The notes: generated by a model not told the origin, from the sequence alone. Counted from the stretch's first letter, positions 11,909 to 24,099 are shown. The stretch is 64,000 nucleotides of DNA from Emergomyces orientalis (GCA_002110485.1 MOWL01000046.1:992001-1056000), one strand, 5' to 3'. Numbers and translations are program-made.

Positions 11909-13522
11909 TCAGTCCAACTCTTCCTCCCATAGTTCAAAATGGTCGGGGTGGGGGCTGGAATCGTTTGCTGTTACTGAAGCAGCCGATGAGAGTGGGATGC
12001 CAAAATCGTCTTCGCTCCAGATGTCATCGTCAGAGTCAGAGGTATCGCAATGATAGGTTGAATCGTCAGGCCCGGTGGGACGAGTGCCGTCTCGATGGGC
12101 GAGTCGAGCGGCGATGTGGAGGAGTATAGCTAAGACTTGGATTGGAGTGCCTACAATGAGGGAACAGGTTCTCTGAAGGATTGATGAGGTTATCTTGCTG
12201 ACTGGTGATCTATGTTCAGGGTTGTAGATGGTTGAGAGGGGTGGCATGGGGGAAAGCTCGCGATTCCTTGGCCCCCGAAGACGACGTTGGCGCACGCCTA
12301 GGTCAGGGCCTCTAGTCAGGGTAGATGTAGTTATTCCACTAATGTGCTCAGATGAACTGGTTAGATGGTCGGGTAAAGCGATTGGACCTAGGGATTCATT
12401 CTCATGTGGAGCTGGGACGGAGTTCTCTGCGGCTGGGGGTTCTGGCACTACGGTAACCTCGGAAATTTCACGGGTATGGGTCCGTTGGGGAGGGATGTGT
12501 AGTTGCTCTGCATTGGCAAATATTTGGGAGTCGAGAGGCGATGGAGGGTCAGAGTACGGAGGCGAGGGCGGAAGCGGAGAAAGAGACGATTGAAACGAGT
12601 AGAATGAGTCCACACTTGATGCTAGGTTATTACCGTCCGTTTCGCTTTCACTGTCAGGAAGAGCTTGGAACCTAGCCATGAGGGAGTCAAATGTATAGGT
12701 AGGTTCTGTAACGTTTCTCCCAGCTCTAATAGGGATCGATATGGGTGGTGAACGCTCAAAATGGGACATGGATGTACGGCGTGCTCTGGGTGTGTTTTCG
12801 CTCCCATCTGTCGTCTCCCCATCCTCTGTGACCGCACGGGTACTCCCGGCATCACTTTGTCCGCATCCCACGCCATCTGAACTGGCCTCTCCAAAACTCA
12901 ATTTCCTAGGTTCAAAACTTGGGTCCAGTTTCGGTCGCCATGCTTTCTTCTTCCGTGGGGTCTTCGCCTCCTCGGGCAACTCAACGGAAAACCCCCGCTT
13001 GAACGGACAGGGAGTGACTTCATATCGAATAATTGTAGGAAGAACCTGCTTCAATATTTCCACCTGCTCCCTATCGTGCTCGGTTTCGTAAGGCAGTTCG
13101 ATACGGTAATAAGTGAGACGCCGTATTCTAATGACGAAAATCGAAGTCCCATCCACGCACCAGCATTGACAATTCTTCATGAGAGTTTGCACCACGCTGC
13201 CAGATTTAAGGAATATGGTCGACCCGGGGACATGTTCGATTTTCATATGACCTAGGGCCACTATCCTTTCAGTCGACAGGCGCCATGGCAGGGTCTCAAC
13301 AGCATCAACCACATAATCAAGGTCTGAGGAAATACCGCTGGGCGGGGCGATCTGGGCGGACTTGGGGAGCTCGAATTTCACGATTTTGGCCGAACGATGG
13401 TGGAATAACACTTCGTTGGAAGGTAGACTAGCGCCATCGAGAGAACCCAGGCTATGTCGCAACCTCACCGGCAGGGTGTTAGAGCGCTGAAGAGGTTTGG
13501 CAGGGTCCATCAGATCAGGCAT
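11909..13522 (-). CDS. INP1: Inheritance-of-peroxisomes protein 1 (Inp1) homologue
   Basis: Inp1 anchors peroxisomes to the cell cortex so that part of the population stays in the mother cell. I chose the ATG at 13522 (MPDLMDPAKPLQRSNTLPVR). The frame runs 38 codons further upstream, but that stretch encodes a hydrophobic segment unlike the family and probably lies in the leader. The protein has 537 residues. The N-terminal half is the conserved domain: VLFHHRSAKIVKFELP, then IEHVPGSTIFLKSGSVV, QCWCVDGTSIFVIRIRR, YYRIELPYETEHDREQVE and CPFKRGFSVELPEE. The C-terminal half is disordered, Ser/Pro-rich and acidic. I see no intron. Assignment rests on remembered Inp1 motifs. Confidence 0.8.
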   Translation of the reverse strand: MPDLMDPAKPLQRSNTLPVRLRHSLGSLDGASLPSNEVLFHHRSAKIVKFELPKSAQIAPPSGISSDLDYVVDAVETLPWRLSTERIVALGHMKIEHVPGSTIFLKSGSVVQTLMKNCQCWCVDGTSIFVIRIRRLTYYRIELPYETEHDREQVEILKQVLPTIIRYEVTPCPFKRGFSVELPEEAKTPRKKKAWRPKLDPSFEPRKLSFGEASSDGVGCGQSDAGSTRAVTEDGETTDGSENTPRARRTSMSHFERSPPISIPIRAGRNVTEPTYTFDSLMARFQALPDSESETDGNNLASSVDSFYSFQSSLSPLPPSPPYSDPPSPLDSQIFANAEQLHIPPQRTHTREISEVTVVPEPPAAENSVPAPHENESLGPIALPDHLTSSSEHISGITTSTLTRGPDLGVRQRRLRGPRNRELSPMPPLSTIYNPEHRSPVSKITSSILQRTCSLIVGTPIQVLAILLHIAARLAHRDGTRPTGPDDSTYHCDTSDSDDDIWSEDDFGIPLSSAASVTANDSSPHPDHFELWEEELD

Positions 13523-13957
13523 CCGCAATGGCGGGAGAGGCGAAAGAAGGTCGACATGGAATGGAAAATGCAATGAAGCAAGGTATGACACAAATACGTA
13601 GAGGTATAACAATAGAACAGCAAAAAGAATGAACAACTAAAGAATGGATCAATGAAGAGCTGTACAAGTGCAGGGGTGAAACTCCGTATCAAGCGGGGGT
13701 CAGGGTGTTGTTGCGGATCAAAGGATCGGAGCTGGGGTCAACCTGCTAAGATGGGGCGGGCGCTTAACTAAGGCCTTAGCTAAGTGGGGAATTCTGGGTT
13801 AACTAGCCGCGACAAACGTCATCTTTTTGCAACCTCTCTACAACTCCATCAAAGACAAATATATGTTGATATACAGCCATTGTCCAAGCAGGATACAGTC
13901 TATAGACTGCTATTGGCTTGCTATATGGTCTAGATATCGCCACCCAAGGCATCAGCC
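13523..13957. promoter_or_regulatory. Divergent promoter of INP1 and the UsgS-like gene, with a near-perfect palindrome
   Basis: 435 bp lie between the two ATGs. At 13763-13784 there is a 22-bp inverted repeat with one mismatched pair, centred on CTAAGGCCTTAG. It sits about 240 bp upstream of INP1 and 175 bp upstream of the other gene, where a dimeric regulator site could act on both. The site function is inference. Confidence 0.4.
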
Positions 13958-15439
13958 ATGTCCAATTTCGAACCAAATGCCATTATTCGCGGAGCCCAAC
14001 TTACACTAGTAGGAGGTTAGTCCTCGTTGCTGCCCAGTCTCTGCAAACGTTTCAGTTGCATTGGATATCTGCAAATCATCCTGCTGGGGAGATTTCGGTT
14101 CATGCAGGAACATTTGGAGTGCATCTAGCTAATCATAATCATTGTTTGATCGTCTGTTGTCGAATTAGCCCACAGAGCTCTGCAGAACCCGTCGCTGTTT
14201 AAATCAGAGCATTATAGACAAGCAGCACTAGCTGTCTGCGCGGGGATTGCTATTCGGCTTATTATTTCCATTCCAGTATGTTCAACTAGACGGTATTTTA
14301 TTTGAGATTTATGGCTAATGCGCTTATTCACAGGTTGTTGGGGTTAAATTCCTAATATGGCTCCTTTCCTGGATCATCAACCTGGAGGCGGCAACATGGG
14401 ACGACAAAATACTTAGCAGTCTCGACTTCATATCAACATACGTCCTTCAGGTGCCATTCCTGCTAATGACCTTAATGCGCTATATTACCCCTACCTTGGA
14501 TGATATGTATGTACTCCAAACAAACCTAGCTTCTATTTGATGTGGCATCTCACACCAGCAAGGTTCATGGAATCCCTCCAATGGGTTGACTCGACATACA
14601 TTCAGAAACACAAGTCCGACCACCCGGAGGGGCTGCGAGCCTTGTATTACCCTAACCTCAGAATGTATTCGGTCAAGAGAGATGGACCGAGCGCCTCGAA
14701 TTTGGCCTCGTCATTTAAGGTCTTTGTGGCCCGATATGGTCGGAGAACTGCCATCTCGCTCGCTGTGTATATGCTCTCACTACTCCCAGTTGTTGGACGA
14801 TTTGTGATCCCCGCTGCCAGTTTCTACACCTTCAACAAGGCGGTAGGGCTTCTACCAGCACTTGTCATTTTTGGGTCTGGGCTTGTCGTCCCGAAAAGGA
14901 TTCTAGTGATGTTTCTGCAGAGTTATTTTTCATCTCGTAGTTTGATGCGAGAACTAGTAAGTAGCTGTTGCTATTATTTATCTACATCACGTTATTCCTG
15001 CATAAAATTGCAGTTTTACCCCGTGTTTGTTAGCCAGTCGTTCCAGACAAGGCCGCTAACAACATTGAAGCTTGAACCATATTTCTCTCGCATAAAGTAT
15101 ACCAAGGAACAAAAACGGCGCTGGTTTCGTGATCGTGAGGGTGTTCTCTTCGGATTTGCGATTGGTTTCTACACTATGCTTCGAGTACCTCTCCTAGGGG
15201 TGCTCCTATACGGTATCGCAGAAGCCTCGACAGCATATTTAATCACCAAGATTACAGATCCTCCACCTCCACCGGCATACTCCGAGGGATTCGCGGAAAG
15301 CCAAGTACAGTGGAGAAACAAGCATGCATTCCTTCGGTTATCCTTGGATTCTCTAGATGCCTACAATGTTAAGGCTGCGGATGAGGGGGTGGCCGCCGAC
15401 AAAGGAGATGGTAGGGAGCCGCAGAAAAAGTTCAGTTGA
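13958..15439 (+). CDS. UsgS-like multi-pass transmembrane protein
   Basis: This matches the fungal family annotated as transmembrane protein UsgS, whose function is unknown to me. Five exons give 366 residues: 13958-14015, 14169-14275, 14334-14506, 14563-14956 and 15071-15439. All introns are GT-AG, with phases 1, 0, 2 and 0. The start is MSNFEPNAIIRGAQLTLVG and exon 2 begins AHRALQNPSLFKSEHYRQAA. Hydrophobic segments include AGIAIRLIISIPVVGVKFLI, AISLAVYMLSLLPVVGRF and FGFAIGFYTMLRVPLLGVLL. The last intron is 114 bp and would read through in frame, but splicing to 15071 restores RELLEPYFSRIKYTKEQ, which fits the family as I remember it. The C-terminal tail is hydrophilic. Confidence 0.85.
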
Positions 15440-16984
15440 GATCCCTAAGGGTAGGGGATCTAATTTCGTTTTCTGATGACCGTTGCCTATTCACGACCTA
15501 GAAAATAAAATGCATTGCTTGGCTCTTTTCTGGTCATTTTCTTGAGAAAGGGGCGTGAATTATCCTCATGTTACAGTATCAATATCTCTAAATTTGGGAA
15601 AATTTGCTCGTGGCGAGATGTGCCGATCTATTAACCTAAAAACACTCACAGATGGGCCAGCTTGAATAAACTCGTACATTTTTCACGTTTATCAATCCAA
15701 TCCAATCCTCAAATCTATTATGAAAATTTCCAACATTCCCTAAAGATTTGTGGATCATTCTTTTTGGAGGCTACGCTTGTCATCCATTCAATATTCAATT
15801 TCTACATTCCCTTGAGATATTTGGACCATTCCCCTCCAGAGAGAGCAACACTTCACCACCAGCCTCCCTATATATCAACCTTTGCCCGCCCCTTTTTCAT
15901 CACCATCCTTCCTCGCCTTTCTCCCTCCTACCCATGCCTTCTAACCAGCCGCTTTTTTTCGATGGCTTGGCAGGAGGACCTACCTATTATATTTACGACT
16001 GGGGAAACCTTATCCATATAACATGCTATCTATTCCCCTCTACTACTATCGATAGTCGTGATACTCGCACAGAATGGATAGGACTTTCAGAGATATCAAC
16101 TTGCGAACAGTGGTTTCGCTTTCAGAAATCTTATATTCCAGCGACCTGGAGGCATACCAGCACATGACACCATTAGGTAATAACTGCTACAAATTAACTC
16201 ATACCTCTCCTCAGCAGGATAATCACTACATCAACTTCCAGAACTATGATCACCTCTCCACCAAGCCGCTGAAACCCTTAACAATTAGTACTGTTCTACG
16301 ATATGCTCTGACATGATACTCACTACTTCTCTTGATCCTTCGTTATCTTTATACGGAATCGGAATTTGTCTACACTTTCCCCACTTTCTGTCTAATCCGG
16401 TTTACACCATCACCGCGGCTGCCATTTTACAGACTCCAAGATTTTTTCCTTCTTCTCCCAGGCACCCTATCACGGGATCAATACTTATTCTTAGTTATAT
16501 TGTTAGGAATCCTCCACCATCTCGTTACTAAGTCTATTACTTACTGACTCTAAGCTCGAAATTACCAACGGATAGAAAGCGCTTGCCATCCACCTATAGA
16601 GGACACACTCCATGCAAGGGAGGAGCAGTTAAACAATGCCTGAATGAGGATCTGTGTCTTTGAAGGCCTTTTAACGAGGAATCTGTTGGCTTCGTCGATA
16701 CGTTCGTTACTATTATGTCACCAGAGCGGTTGATTGCGATTCTTATATATGCCGTGTCAGACCGATATCACCGAACGCCTTCACACTGGGCTCGCCCAGA
16801 CTGCGTCCAGACACCTACATGGTGGAACACTAGGTGCAATTTCGAAACTGCTTAGCTTATTAGCTTTGGGAAAGGAAATTACCCACTTCTGTTGTTTGAC
16901 GAGCTACGACCTACTTAAATAGGTACTCCTTCCCAGACGGAAAAGAACTGTTAAATCACTGAATTCGAAGGCCGGAGCTCTAGT
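15440..16984 (+). other. Gene-poor stretch with one possible small gene
   Basis: I recognise no family. The best candidate is a frame from the ATG at 15934 to 16167 (78 codons, starting MPSNQPLFFDGLAGGPTYY). It is preceded by a TATATA motif near 15880 and a pyrimidine-rich leader, which is promoter-like. It might be a first exon. The remaining short plus-strand frames up to 16922 show nothing recognisable. Confidence 0.25.
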
Positions 16985-17476
16985 ATGTGTGACTCCACCT
17001 TCGAGATCCAGTTTAGTCGGCAGATTAGGACCTACGGAGGCAAAAGATCAGCTTGGATGACTCATGGGGAACCTCACACACCTTCCTCGAGGGTTTATAT
17101 TGAAGTTTTATCCCGTCTAGGGATAGAACCCCGAGCAATCAGAGATATGCTCGAGAAGAGAAATATTGGGATTCTTACTAGGCCCCTTGAGACAAAAACG
17201 GGCGATGGTGAAGAGGAGGACGCAGCGTTGCTTGCGCAGCGCTCTACGATGTGCACCAGGTGCTTGCGCGCATGGTGCCATGATGGGTGGCTCGCGCTGC
17301 CTGTCAGTGTCCGTGGGGGTGGTCCCCGTACCACTCGCTGCACTCGGTGCAGTGGGGGTAACCGTGCTTTTCGCAAGGTGCGCCCTTCTCCAGTTGACTG
17401 TCTTGGAGGAATTACTGCTAATAGGGATATAGGCGCATGCGCACGTCGACGCGGGTCTCTTGGAGACCGTGTGTAA
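16985..17476 (+). CDS. Hypothetical small protein with two CxxC motifs
   Basis: An ATG-started frame of 163 codons. The middle has a Cys cluster, CTRCLRAWCHDGW, and 24 residues later RCTRCSGGNR. This spacing resembles the small Cys-rich modules common in ascomycete proteins of unknown function, though one expected Cys is missing. A GTGCGC to GATATAG segment near 17379-17432 could be an intron, which would change the C-terminus. Local base composition is GC-richer than its surroundings. Whether it is expressed is unknown. Confidence 0.3.
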   Translation: MCDSTFEIQFSRQIRTYGGKRSAWMTHGEPHTPSSRVYIEVLSRLGIEPRAIRDMLEKRNIGILTRPLETKTGDGEEEDAALLAQRSTMCTRCLRAWCHDGWLALPVSVRGGGPRTTRCTRCSGGNRAFRKVRPSPVDCLGGITANRDIGACARRRGSLGDRV

Positions 17477-18893
17477 CGCGGGGAATATCCTGCGTATGAA
17501 TTGTGCTGGGGGTTTGGAGAGAGAACGCCCAAAGGGTGTTGTTGGATGAGGTGCCGGTAAACATCCCAGCTAGCTAGATTGGCGTTTGGGCGTTAGGCAG
17601 TGAGGGACAAGCATGTCTAACTATTATATTATTGAAGCGAGAATCGAAAAGCCGAATATATAAATAATGGATGACCGTGAAATATGGACTCCGTACTTGC
17701 AGGGGGTTCTTCCAGTTCTTCCAAAGTCCTAGATGAAGCTGATCGCTTTGAAACTACCTTTTTAAACCACACCGAGGACTTAAAGATTCAGATATTAACG
17801 CGTTCTACCTAAACGAACATAATAAAGCCGATGGAGAAATCCCGGCCTGCGCGCGAAAACGTAAGGAAAGCACTTCGATGGCAACAATTGGTTAGTGACT
17901 TTGGCTTGGATTCTCCAGCGAACTATGGAGGAAGTTCTTCGAAATATCTTTGGCAGTCCATCCTCGTATACGTCGTGCAGCCGATATGAGAGTGGTTATA
18001 TGGCAGGACGCATGAAGCACCTCGCTGACTACAATACAACATTAACCCTGTCCGATACATGGGTTAGTTGGGTGACCCTATTCGACAGGAAAGGAATAGT
18101 TAAGGGAAATCTTCAAAGTCGCTTTCTCTCAGCATGGCTTGGAAATAAGAGGACTAAGGGGAGAAATCCGTTCGTTGGAACAGGCAGCCAAACACAAGTC
18201 CATCGACTTCACAGGAACACCGATCTACATCATCACTACTATTGCTACCACCTATGATGCGAATAATAGCATTGAACAGAATGCGGATGCAGATGTGGAT
18301 GCAGAATGAGAGAATGAAAATATCATCTCAGAGTCAACATTAGAGAGAAAAGATCATGATATTCAGATCACTGGTGATGTTAGCCTCGTCTTTATTAGAG
18401 CAGATCCAAACCTTTATGGGCAGGGGGGAAGATACAGCTCTTGCCTCCGCCTCATAGTCAAACCAAGGGCCCAGACAATCACACCAGGAGAGGAATAAGG
18501 AAACGGAAGAAGCGTTGGAATTTTACGATAGCAATAATATATGGCTTTGCTGGCGCTGTTTCGTCACTTCATCGATATCCACCAACTGATTGAATGATAA
18601 ACTGCATTGTCGGGGGTTGTAATAACTTACATATTTGCGCTCCTGGTTATTGAATACTTCAACCACACAATGTGGTCTACTTTCTCCAACTACACCACCG
18701 AAGATTTGGTCAGCGGCGGTACTATGGGGCATTCGTATAGCTTGCCCAGCTACCACTCAGCGAATCCCCAGCAGTTACAATGATGAATTTCGTGCAAGGA
18801 AACCAAACCAAAGTTGTCACCAAAGTCATGGACCTCGGCCCTTGAGACGACCTATCATGTTCTGATAAGCAAGCAAGGGCACTAAGCCGAGGG

Positions 18894-19388
18894 GGCGCAC
18901 ATCATTCCCTTTGCAAATGCTACGTTTGCAGACCGCGAGGTAAATCCCATCAGCTAGTTCAAATTTTACAACTTTGTTGATTGAGTGGTTTCGAGCACCA
19001 AGACATTGAGTGGCATTTGCATTACTACTGACAACAACCGTGGAAATGTTGTCAATACTCACGCGAAAGAGATCAGAACTAGTGGTGTGCCTACTGGGGT
19101 TGATGATGTTGTCAGGGGTAAGAAACAGAAAATGCATATGTTGGTGCCTTGATTCGGCGAGCAAGATAAGAAAGCATTCTTGTGGACGCTAATTTTGAGC
19201 TTGGGACTCGAAAACCAATGATGACACCGACAGCGTCAACAACGTAAAGGGGGAATTATCAAAAGGATGGAATCGTGCGAGCAGCGAAAATGTAGTGGCA
19301 GAAGAAGAGAACGATGGTGGTGGTGTACTTAGGTTTGTTTCCAACACACTTGCGTTTGGAATCTCCGCTATCATTGCTGCAGTGTGAC
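18894..19388 (+). pseudogene. Possible spliced exons of a secreted, GPI-anchored-type protein (uncertain)
   Basis: Three plus-strand pieces read well in separate frames and could be joined by short introns: AHIIPFANATFADRE ending at about 18941 before a GTAAAT donor; VVSSTKTLSGICITTDNNRG and onward (about 18988-19109) before GGTAAG; then, after a GCTAATTTTGAG acceptor, a hydrophilic stretch ending GGGVLRFVSNTLAFGISA with a hydrophobic C-terminal tail. The tail is what a GPI signal looks like. No start exon was found and the minus strand also has open frames here, so this is tentative. Confidence 0.25.
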
Positions 19389-21198
19389 GCTCGCGTCCTT
19401 GTTCAGGCCCTCGTTCGGATTCTCATTCGGGTTCTTGCTCAGCTACACCATATACGATAGATACCTACAGTCTCGGTAATTTGATATCTTCTGGTCCAAT
19501 ACCCCCGGTGTTCTCTGCTTTAATCGCTTGGTGGAGCAGCATTTGCTGCGAGCCATAGGGATGATGTCAGTATTCAGCCACTCTGACCCTTTACGCTTTC
19601 GCGTACTCCGCAACTGGCGATTACATTGACTGTCGGGTTTCTTTTACGTTTTTATAAGACGAATAGTCCGAATTTAAATTCTCCGATCTGGAGTACGGAG
19701 GACTATCCTTATGAATGAACCCCCGAGTGCTTTGCGCCGCGATTGGTCGGGCGACGACCAAGCAAACAGTGACCCTGGTGTTCCCTTCCAACCGCCAAAA
19801 AAGAGAGGCGGAGTTGCGGTTATCGCCCGACAGAAACTAGATACGGCGTATTTAGTAGAGAACATCCGCAAATTATGAGTTACGATCGAATCTTCGACGA
19901 TCGCATGATATACAAACCCGGGCATCACTTTGGGCACAGCAAGCTGACTGACATCCATTCGATGTTGCTCATATAATGGCCAGGCTGGAAATATGGAAAC
20001 TGGATTATGCTCATCTAAGAATCAGCCCACCACTTCCCTGAGATCGCAACTTTTGCGTCGTTTCATGTGTGCAAACATCCGAACCATAAATGCCTGAACG
20101 TACTAGGTGAAAACCTCTTCTCCCCGCAGGCGAGTCCGGGGAGACCGCTTCTAGTCATGCTCTCATGCTAAAAATATCCAGGGCAACGTCTAAGGTGCCA
20201 AAAATGTGCGTGGACTGTCTAATGTTTTGTGTCATCTGCCCGCTAACGCTGAGACTGCTTTACTGAGGCGGTATCCCAATGACCAATTGGAAGTTTGCGG
20301 TTAGAATAACTGTGAACGCGACATTTTGCCAGCGGCCAAAAATTAAATGACCGACTTCCCATTCAAATTATGGTGTCAAACCTGAATGCAAATGGAAATC
20401 TCACGAAGAGACGTAGTTATGGCTGTCTTGAACAGAATTGATCATGTTCTAGTGATGATATCGGCTCCTCAATTTGCGTTCGCAACACAATATCGCCAGG
20501 TTCGAAGTAGATAAGGGCACGACTTTTCACGGCAAACCGCAAGGTCATTGAACAGACTTTCAGTTCCAATCCAGGAATGGGAGAATATTATCGCGAAACG
20601 AATCCCATTACGCAGCGCAGCAGTCATTGCACAGCTTATTTTCGCACGGTTTAACTCCTTCAACTGGGGGAAAAGCAAATGCATATTCCGCATCCTCAAC
20701 TGAACCTGTTGTTCGCGTAACCAATTGGCAAGCTGTAATGTAGCACAAATAGGTTTCCATTGCAGACGCTCTTGAGAAATTTCACGTTCCAGATTTAATT
20801 TCCGATTATGTGAGGTTGCATTTAAAAACTCCTCCATTTCGAGCCCGATCTACCCCCTCTAAAGCCCCAAACTCTCTTTCGCGTCCACCTATTGGAGGGA
20901 ACCGAACAGTGAATGAGAGAGTACGCTGCTCGCTTGGCAGCGTATGGCCCTGAGGTTCTTGCGTTGACGTATGATTCGCTAGATCGCCCCATTGCGTCCC
21001 CCCGGGGGGTTTATTGCCATTCTTGCGGGACAGGCGAAAGCCTAACCCGCAGACTTGCAGTTCTTTATGTTTGCATTGATCCAAACCAAAACATCTCCAT
21101 TAAACTCATCATAAATGCCAACTTCACTCCGAATCCCGTTCACTCTATATTAATCAACTCACAAGCAATATAGATACCAGTGGAGTTACTACTGGCAT

Positions 21199-21234
21199 GG
21201 CAGAGCTGGCAGAGCTGGTAGAGCTGGTAGATAG
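21199..21234 (+). repeat. 9-bp tandem repeat
   Basis: About four copies of a 9-bp unit, GGCAGAGCT with GGTAGAGCT variants. No function is suggested by context. Confidence 0.7.
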
Positions 21235-22458
21235 GCCGAACTTATTTATTTTCATTCTTCTCTTACATTATGTCCAGGGTATTATATCAACTCAGAGCAT
21301 CTGACCTCGTTGTCTTCACCAGATCAAATTTCCGGGGAATCAATTCTCTGAAGCAGTAAATATCCGGAAGGCATTTAGTGGCACTCAATCGATGTTCCGC
21401 CTCGGGCGTCGGCGTTTCCACAACGGTGACGGATCTAACCCCGCGTTTGGATAAGAAGGGATTTCCGCTATCTTGGTAGGAAACATTGCGCATCCGACCT
21501 GCGTCGTCCCCAAGGAGAACAAAACGCCTGCTGCTGGTGCTTTCTTGGCAGCAGGTATTTCATCTTACCAACCACGACAGGTTCTGGAATACACTACAGT
21601 TATTTTGGTCTGACGAACGTATTCAACTACTGAAGGAGGCCTTTTCCACAAGGAGCAGGACTCTCAAGATTGTCACCTCTTGCGTCTGATGCTCTTGCTT
21701 GTTGAGAGGGGTCTCTGGATGCTCAATTTTGCTGAGCTGGATAACCACAGAAACTGGCGTGCTTGCTACAGATACTGTGAATGCAGTGGCGCACATCAGA
21801 CCACACAATGTTCATACGATTAATTATTTTATCCAAAAAGGAATACGAACTGCGACATGGAGATCTTATAAACCCTGGGGTGGAGGATCACGACCGAGAG
21901 GTACCAGAACTGTTATTCAATAACGGCCATGGTTAGAATCAATAAACCAGCTAGACTATATGTTTTCCATCAATACTATCTTTTATCACTACACCACTTT
22001 TCCCGGCCTCAATCTGGTAACTACAGTACAACGTTTTTGGTGGACGGGTGAACTCCATGTACTGTGTGCCAGAACCTCTTTCCAAGGGCATTACTCTAGT
22101 ATATATTCACGGTATTATTAACGAACTGCTGATGTCTAATTACCTCGCTATAACCCCCCTTGGGCCCCGTGTTCCGCAAGACTAGAACGAAGACATCACA
22201 AATCTCACCACATCGTATCAACGAGCTGAACACGATGGTATCCGTTCGGCTTGGTGAAGGATCACCACGTGGGGCAATCTGCAGGGCCAAGGGGTCAGGT
22301 CAAGCACAACTAGTTGCTTTTTAGGTTAGTATCTATTCTATTATCTGATTGGCCTACAGCAATTGGATCAGGGGTTACCGCTGGCCAATCACAGCGGCTA
22401 AAATAACTTGAAGCCGTTCGGTGGATCCCGTGATTTGCTTGCAGCCCTCGTTGTTTTC

Positions 22459-22583
22459 TGTGGGTTAGTTGAAGCTTCTATTGGCAGATCTATCTACAAA
22501 GAGTCTAATATAGTGGCGGACACGTGAGATAGGGAGGTTGCCACAGCAGCTGCAGCGGCCGCAGCCGGGCCGGGCAGCCAACA
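22459..22583 (-). repeat. 3' LTR of the copia element, internally deleted
   Basis: 125 bp. It matches both ends of the right LTR but lacks 116 bp. The junction falls at GGAGGT, a 6-bp sequence that occurs twice in the full LTR exactly 116 bp apart (32618 and 32734), so the deletion joined short direct repeats. Confidence 0.93.
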
Positions 22584-22592
22584 CCCCCCCTC
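22584..22592 (-). other. Polypurine tract for plus-strand priming
   Basis: The minus strand reads GAGGGGGGG directly before the 3' LTR, the expected position and composition for a polypurine tract. Confidence 0.75.
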
Positions 22593-22666
22593 GAACTACC
22601 AAGAATCACGTATAAAACACCCAATCCACCAAGATAGCTCACTGAAACTTAATTACATGTGAGAAT

Positions 22667-23960
22667 TTAATCATTCCCTTCTTTATCGCCTGTAAGTCCC
22701 AGCAAATCCATGAAACGTCCAAAAGCCACTGTATCAAGGGGTTTGGTGAGTCCATCTGCTGCCATACGTGCGGTAGGGACGTATTCCAATTCTATAACAC
22801 CCTGGTTCAACTGCAATCACGAAAAATGGAAACGCGTGTCAATGTGCTTGCTTCGGGCCGAAACGGCCACAACCTTGGTGAGGTCAATGGCACCCTTATT
22901 ATCAGCGTAGATTCGGATAGGAGACGTAGCAACAAAGCCGAGCTCCATCATGATGTAGCGGATCCATGTAGCCTCGCGGACCGCCTCACTAAGTGCAACA
23001 TATTCGGCCTCGTTTGAACTGAGTGAAACGCACGGCTGCTTCGCTGAATGCCATGAAATCGGGCTGCCTGCAAGCTTAAAAACGTACCCGGACGTCGATT
23101 TCCTATCACCATTAAGAACGCCCGCCCAATCGGAATCCAAGTAGCCAATCAACAGATAAGTATCATTGGGAAAATTGAGGGGATCTGAACCTCCATTCAG
23201 GCCACCACGAGTGTAAAATATGCCTACGTCAGGCGTTCCTTTTAAATACCATATAATGTGCAGTAAGGCCGTCCAGCAGCGGGGTGTAGGATTGACATTT
23301 CACTGAGCAAATAATGAGGCAGCTCGCGCGATATCTGGACGCGTTTTGACCGCAAGATATTGTAGGCAGCCCATGCTGTGTTGATATCACTGAATTGTAA
23401 AGCCAGCCTCGTTCTCCGGAACAGCCAGATCATTGACATGAAATCCCTCTTTCATAGATGTTTTCATGACAACTGCGTCATCAAGGTAGAAGTTTTCGAC
23501 AAGACATTTCACATATCAGTAATGTGTCAATTTAATCTCTTTGATGAAGCAATCTACCTCCATGCTCAAATATTTGATGAGTTGGTGAAGATCTTTAACA
23601 TTCAACTTTTCACTGAGCATTTCAATGAGCCAATCTGCGTTCTCTGGGACTTTGGATATGATGTTGAGGTCGTCCACATAGATCATCATATATAGGTGAT
23701 GCCTAGATTTATGATGTCACAGTGCAGGATCGTGATTGCTCATCTCAAAATCAATATTGCACAACAAGGCTGTCAAGTAGTCATATCAAATCTTCACTGC
23801 GGGGTCTAGACCATACAGGCTGCTGCCAATGGCACAGACAAGCGTCTTCGGCACTCCTGCTTCAAATCCGGTAGGTTGCCGCATATAAACGCGTTTTGCA
23901 AGCTGCTCATGTAAATACGCCATCACGATGTCGACCTGACGTAGAGTCCAGCCACGTAGT
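22667..23960 (-). pseudogene. copia reverse transcriptase and RNase H, one frame interrupted by TGA
   Basis: On the minus strand one frame carries the family motifs in order: QVDIVMAYLHEQL, RVYMRQPTGFE, SSLYGLDPAVKI then TGA then YDYL, the catalytic IYVDDL (codons at 23669-23680), YLAVKTRPDIA, WYLKGTPDVG, and RNase H with GYLDSDWAGVLNGDRKSTSG, SLSSNEAEYVALSEA, ADNKGAI and the C-terminal ADGLTKPL. It stops at a TAA at 22667. The only breaks I see between about 23915 and 22667 are TGA codons (at least six). One falls in the conserved WYD motif, where Trp is expected. A small indel near 23,920 shifts the frame. Catalytic Asp codons are intact. Confidence 0.9.
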
Positions 23961-24099
23961 GCGCAACGGTGAAAAGAATGCGGTTGGCAGTGTCAGTAAT
24001 GACAGGCGCGTAGGTCTCCTCTTTGAATCCCTTTTTGAGCCAATTACCGCATATAACCCACCTAGATTTACACAAGATGCTGTCAGAATCAGTGTTTGA

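Larger units (their letters stand above)
17477..22453. other. Gene-poor region with unrecognised or decayed coding fragments
   Basis: Nothing here matches a family I know. Short stretches look protein-like but are broken, for example LEQAAKHKSIDFTGTPIYII from about 18178 on plus and a 122-codon ATG frame on minus at 20469-20837. A separate candidate exon set is listed at 18894-19388. Most likely this is a boundary between conserved genes and repeat-derived DNA. Confidence 0.35.

Noticed and set aside
13523..13636. N-terminal membrane anchor on INP1 (38 extra codons)
   Set aside because: The extension is leader-like and unlike the family start; the ATG at 13522 gives the usual N-terminus.
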